Source of the DNA: an uncultured Oscillospiraceae bacterium
GTDB taxonomy: Bacteria; Bacillota_A; Clostridia; Oscillospirales; Oscillospiraceae
NCBI GenBank assembly: GCA_944386965.1
Contig: CALXDE010000239.1
Location: 1 to 7,879 of the forward strand
Direction: 5' to 3'
DNA length: 7,879 nt
Part shown: positions 6,177 through 7,879 of the stretch, piece after piece
Numbering within the stretch: the stretch's first letter is position 1
Layout: the number at the start of each line of letters is the position of its first letter
Notes under the pieces: model-generated
Database searches by the model: none
The model's input: the letters and a program-made list of their open reading frames with translations, nothing else
Told to the model about the DNA's origin: nothing
Position numbers and translations under genes: made by a program

Positions 6177-6338
6177 TTGCGCCGCTGCCGATTGACGCTT
6201 CTCCTCGTCCTCCTGCTTCTGTTCCTTCTGGCCGGCCGGGCCGAGGCCCCGGCAGAGGCCCCCGCGCCCCGGGCTGCCCAGACCGCCTCCGCCGCGCCTG
6301 TCAGCGCGCCGCCCGGCTTTGATAGGTTCTTCTTGTAA
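6177..6338 (+). CDS. Small secreted or membrane-anchored peptide, 53 residues
   Basis: This is a short gene with no family that I recognise. The start is read as TTG 6177-6179 because AAAGGAG (6163-6169) lies exactly 7 nt before it, the same spacing as in the DUF1836 and TIGR04255 genes, and the promoter is just upstream. An ATG 63 nt earlier (6114) lies inside the -35 box. The product begins MRRCRL, followed by a run of Leu/Val/Phe (about residues 7-18), then AGRAEAPAEAPAPRAA and a Pro/Ala/Ser-rich tail ending GFDRFFL. This resembles a positively charged signal peptide with an AGRAEA cleavage region, or a single membrane anchor with an external tail. If cleaved, only about 30 residues would be released. 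No Cys lipobox is clear; the single Cys is at residue 4. It precedes the TIGR04255 gene by 58 bp. Confidence 0.55.
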   Translation: MRRCRLTLLLVLLLLFLLAGRAEAPAEAPAPRAAQTASAAPVSAPPGFDRFFL

Positions 6339-6361
6339 AAAAAAGCGAAAGGGGCTACAAT
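6333..6361 (+). promoter_or_regulatory. Promoter of the TIGR04255 gene
   Basis: TTGTAA (6333-6338), a 17-nt spacer and TACAAT (6356-6361) form a plausible sigma-A promoter. The -35 box contains the TAA stop of the small peptide gene. The inverted repeat GAAAGGG (6347-6353)/CCCTTTC (6369-6375) brackets the -10 box and is a possible operator. Confidence 0.55.
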
Positions 6362-6396
6362 AGAACTACCCTTTCAAATCCACAGGAGGAACCGCC

Positions 6397-7188
6397 ATGC
6401 TGCGTTCAGATCGTCCCCGTGTCCATTACAACGCCGCCCCGCTGCGGGAGGTCATCTGTCAGATCCGTTTCCCCGCCATTCTCTCCATCGACACCAGGGA
6501 GCCGGCGGACTTCCAGGAGGCCATCCGCGCCGCCTTCCCCCGCTATGCCGTCCGTCAGGACCGCCTGCCCCCCAAGCTCACGGTGGTCAACGGCAGCACC
6601 CAGGTGGAAAACCAGCCCGCGATCCCCAACCACAACTTTCTCTCCGCGGACAATCAGTGGAAGCTGAATCTGACCCGGGATTTCATCTCCCTGTCCACCG
6701 TGGCCTACACCTCCTGGGAGGAATTCGGGAAAAAGCTGGACCAGCCCCTGGCCCAGTTCATCAAGCTCTATCAGCCCGCCTTTCTCCAGCGCATCGGCCT
6801 GCGGTATGTCAACCTCGTCTCCCGACAGGCGCTGGACCTGGAGGGGGAGCCCTGGAGCGAGCTGATCGCGCCGCCCTACCTGGGCGTCCTGGCGGAGGAG
6901 GACGTGTCTGAGGACGCCACCCGCCAGAGCGCCGTGGACTTTGACACCGCCCTGGACAACAGCTGCCGGGTGAAGGTCCACGCCGGTCCCGGCATGCTCA
7001 AGCAGAACGTCCCCAACGCCCCGGCGGACAAGGAGGTCAAGTTTGTTCTGGACTTCGACCTCTATATGCGGGGGGAGATCCAGCCCATGCTGGCCGCCGG
7101 CGCCCTGGAAACCCTCCACGGCCACGCCGCTTCCCTCTTCCAGGGGGCCGTCACCCAGAAGCTCCACCGGGCCATGGACCCGGACTAA
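6397..7188 (+). CDS. TIGR04255 family protein, function unknown
   Basis: This 263-residue cytoplasmic protein has no signal peptide or membrane segment. It fits the sporadically distributed TIGR04255 family. The N-terminus HYNAAPLREVICQIRFPAIL (10-29) resembles the family's NxPLxEvixqirF opening, and the middle motif FLQRIGLRYVNLV (129-141) is its other hallmark. A short acidic stretch, AEEDVSEDAT, lies near residues 166-175. No catalytic motif is evident, and the family has no established function. ATG 6397 has AGGAGG at 6384-6389, 7 nt upstream. It is last in its direction, followed by a structured region with two terminators. The patchy spread of the family across genomes hints at horizontal transfer, although codon use here looks like that of the neighbours. 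Confidence 0.8.
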   Translation: MLRSDRPRVHYNAAPLREVICQIRFPAILSIDTREPADFQEAIRAAFPRYAVRQDRLPPKLTVVNGSTQVENQPAIPNHNFLSADNQWKLNLTRDFISLSTVAYTSWEEFGKKLDQPLAQFIKLYQPAFLQRIGLRYVNLVSRQALDLEGEPWSELIAPPYLGVLAEEDVSEDATRQSAVDFDTALDNSCRVKVHAGPGMLKQNVPNAPADKEVKFVLDFDLYMRGEIQPMLAAGALETLHGHAASLFQGAVTQKLHRAMDPD

Positions 7189-7425
7189 ATCTTTTGCTGT
7201 AAATTAGGAAAGCGGTTGAAACCGCCTCTGTCGAAAGCAGGAGCGGTCCAGTCTATCAAAAAACTTCCCCGATGGAAAGCCTCGCAGCGTTCCTGCGGCC
7301 GCAGCCGCAGGAATTCAATGAGCATCCGTCATTTCCGGCGGCGTGTACGTCGGAAATGACACTTCTTGCGCAAGGCGGGCCGACTTTTCCGACAGGAACC
7401 GAGGTCCAGCTAGCGCGCTTCCCTC
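7189..7425. other. Structured non-coding region after the TIGR04255 gene
   Basis: This stretch has no supported gene but several stems. GCGGT/ACCGC at 7212-7216/7221-7225 has a TGAA loop. ACCGCCTCTG (7221-7230) can instead pair with CAGGAGCGGT (7238-7247) with one mismatch, so these two stems exclude each other. TTCCTGCGG/CCGCAGGAA (7290-7298/7305-7313) is a 9-bp stem. GTCATTTCCG/CGGAAATGAC (7328-7337/7351-7360) is a perfect 10-bp stem. It competes with GTCGGAAA/TTTCCGAC (7349-7356/7386-7393). CTTGCGCAAG (7364-7373) is a 10-bp palindrome. Confidence 0.65.
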
Positions 7426-7455
7426 TCAAAAAAGTGGCTTCCGCCACTTTTTTGA
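7426..7455. terminator. Bidirectional intrinsic terminator
   Basis: TCAAAAAAGTGGC (7426-7438) and GCCACTTTTTTGA (7443-7455) form a perfect 13-bp stem with a TTCC loop. The A-run on one arm and the T-run on the other make it symmetric, so it can act on transcripts from both the TIGR04255 gene and the XRE unit. Confidence 0.85.
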
Positions 7456-7461
7456 AACGCG

Positions 7462-7497
7462 AAGGCCGCCCCCGCCAAAAGCAGGGGCGGCCTTTTT
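7462..7497 (+). terminator. Intrinsic terminator, plus-strand reading
   Basis: AAGGCCGCCCC (7462-7472) and GGGGCGGCCTT (7484-7494) form a perfect 11-bp stem, followed on the plus strand by TTTTT (7493-7497). It also abuts the XRE stop codon at 7496-7498. On the minus strand its T-run is short, so there the partner terminator at 7426-7455 probably does the work. Confidence 0.85.
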
Positions 7498-7705
7498 ACC
7501 GCGGCACCTCCGTCCCGGCGGGGCGGAACAGCTCGTCCACCGTGGTGCCCAGCTCTCCGGCCAGGTGGAAGGCCAGGGCCAGGGTGGGGTCGTACTTGTT
7601 GTTCTCAATGGCGTTGATGGTCTGGCGGGTGACGCCGCAGCGCCTGGCCAGCTCCTCCTGGGACATCCCCGCCGCCTTGCGCAGCTCCCGAATCCGGTTC
7701 TCCAT
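7496..7705 (-). CDS. Small XRE-family helix-turn-helix regulator
   Basis: This 69-residue protein is almost entirely one Cro/C1-type DNA-binding domain. MENRIRELRKAAGMSQEELA leads into the recognition region GVTRQTINAIENNKYDPTLALAF (24-46), then LAGELGTTVDELF. This is the compact Firmicutes type that commonly sits beside a small membrane protein gene. ATG 7703-7705 is chosen over an in-frame ATG 12 nt earlier because it gives the normal N-terminus, has GGAGG 5 nt before it, and starts one base after the stop of the upstream gene. It probably regulates its own operon, but no operator is visible because the promoter lies outside the window. Confidence 0.93.
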   Translation of the reverse strand: MENRIRELRKAAGMSQEELARRCGVTRQTINAIENNKYDPTLALAFHLAGELGTTVDELFRPAGTEVPR

Positions 7706-7706
7706 A

Positions 7707-7879
7707 TCAGCCTCCATACCGCCGCTTGTACACCGCCAGGCTGATGGCGTATACAAAGGAGATCACCGCCAGCTGCACAAAGGGGTTGTTGCCCTCCATG
7801 GGCAGGTTGTGGGCGATGGACTGGTATACCCCATAGATCATGTCCAGCACCAGGGAGCCTATCGTGATGTAGAGGGTGG
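7707..7879 (-). CDS. Small membrane protein, C-terminal part, upstream of the XRE gene
   Basis: The last 56 residues of a protein whose start lies beyond the window edge are visible. The fragment reads TLYITIGSLVLDMIYGVYQS at its left end. A polar loop (HNLPMEGNNP) follows, then a hydrophobic segment (about VQLAVISFVYAISLAVY), and it ends in the basic cytoplasmic tail KRRYGG. This pattern fits the small multi-spanning membrane proteins of unknown function that are paired with short XRE regulators in Firmicutes. The TGA (7707-7709) is one base before the XRE ATG, so the two genes are surely co-transcribed and probably translationally coupled. The exact family cannot be named from this fragment. 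Confidence 0.8.
   Translation of the reverse strand, partial: TLYITIGSLVLDMIYGVYQSIAHNLPMEGNNPFVQLAVISFVYAISLAVYKRRYGG

Noticed and set aside
6406..7167. 253-codon minus-strand frame opposite the TIGR04255 gene
   Set aside because: It is an antisense shadow without ribosome binding site; TIGR04255 on the plus strand has promoter, site and family motifs.
7343..7744. 133-codon plus-strand frame over the terminators and the XRE gene
   Set aside because: It crosses two intrinsic terminators and is antisense to a clear XRE regulator.
1..7879. CRISPR array, tRNA, insertion sequence or prophage
   Set aside because: No regularly spaced direct repeats, no cloverleaf with a recognisable anticodon loop, and no transposase or integrase motifs were seen.

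Overview
The window is GC-rich and looks like a chromosomal segment of a gut-type member of the Bacillota (Clostridia). An Oscillospiraceae-like relative of Flavonifractor or Pseudoflavonifractor is my best guess. The reasons are the DUF1836 protein (a Firmicutes family), AGGAGG-type ribosome binding sites about 7 nt before starts, sigma-A promoters of the TTGxxx-17-TATACT type, and an XRE/membrane-protein pair typical of Firmicutes. No mobile element, tRNA, rRNA or CRISPR array is visible.

Left part (1-2860, minus strand): the last two steps of arginine synthesis, argG (argininosuccinate synthase) followed by argH (argininosuccinate lyase, cut by the window edge). An ARG-box-like operator lies on the argG promoter. 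The 289-bp argG-argH gap is full of strong inverted repeats.

Middle part (2860-5900): a hemolysin III/PAQR-type membrane protein (minus) is divergent from a DUF1836 putative DNA-binding protein (plus), with good promoters on both sides. A 17-bp perfect palindrome lies over the predicted hemolysin III transcription start. The DUF1836 gene converges on a two-gene minus-strand operon, and the two share a 15-bp-stem bidirectional terminator. That operon holds a cyclase/kynurenine-formamidase-like hydrolase and trmO (tRNA m6t6A37 methyltransferase), joined by a 4-bp GTGA stop/start overlap.

Right part (5900-7879): divergent from the cyclase operon is a small gene starting with TTG. It encodes a 53-residue peptide with a signal-peptide-like N-terminus and has its own promoter and ribosome binding site. 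Next comes a TIGR04255-family protein of unknown function, whose promoter -35 box contains the stop codon of the small gene. A structured 300-bp intergenic region with two strong terminators separates it from a convergent minus-strand unit: a membrane protein C-terminus followed one base later by a 69-residue XRE regulator.

The content is mostly ordinary housekeeping. The less explained parts are the small secreted-type peptide next to TIGR04255, the cyclase-trmO coupling, the operator-like palindromes, and the palindrome-rich intergenic regions.
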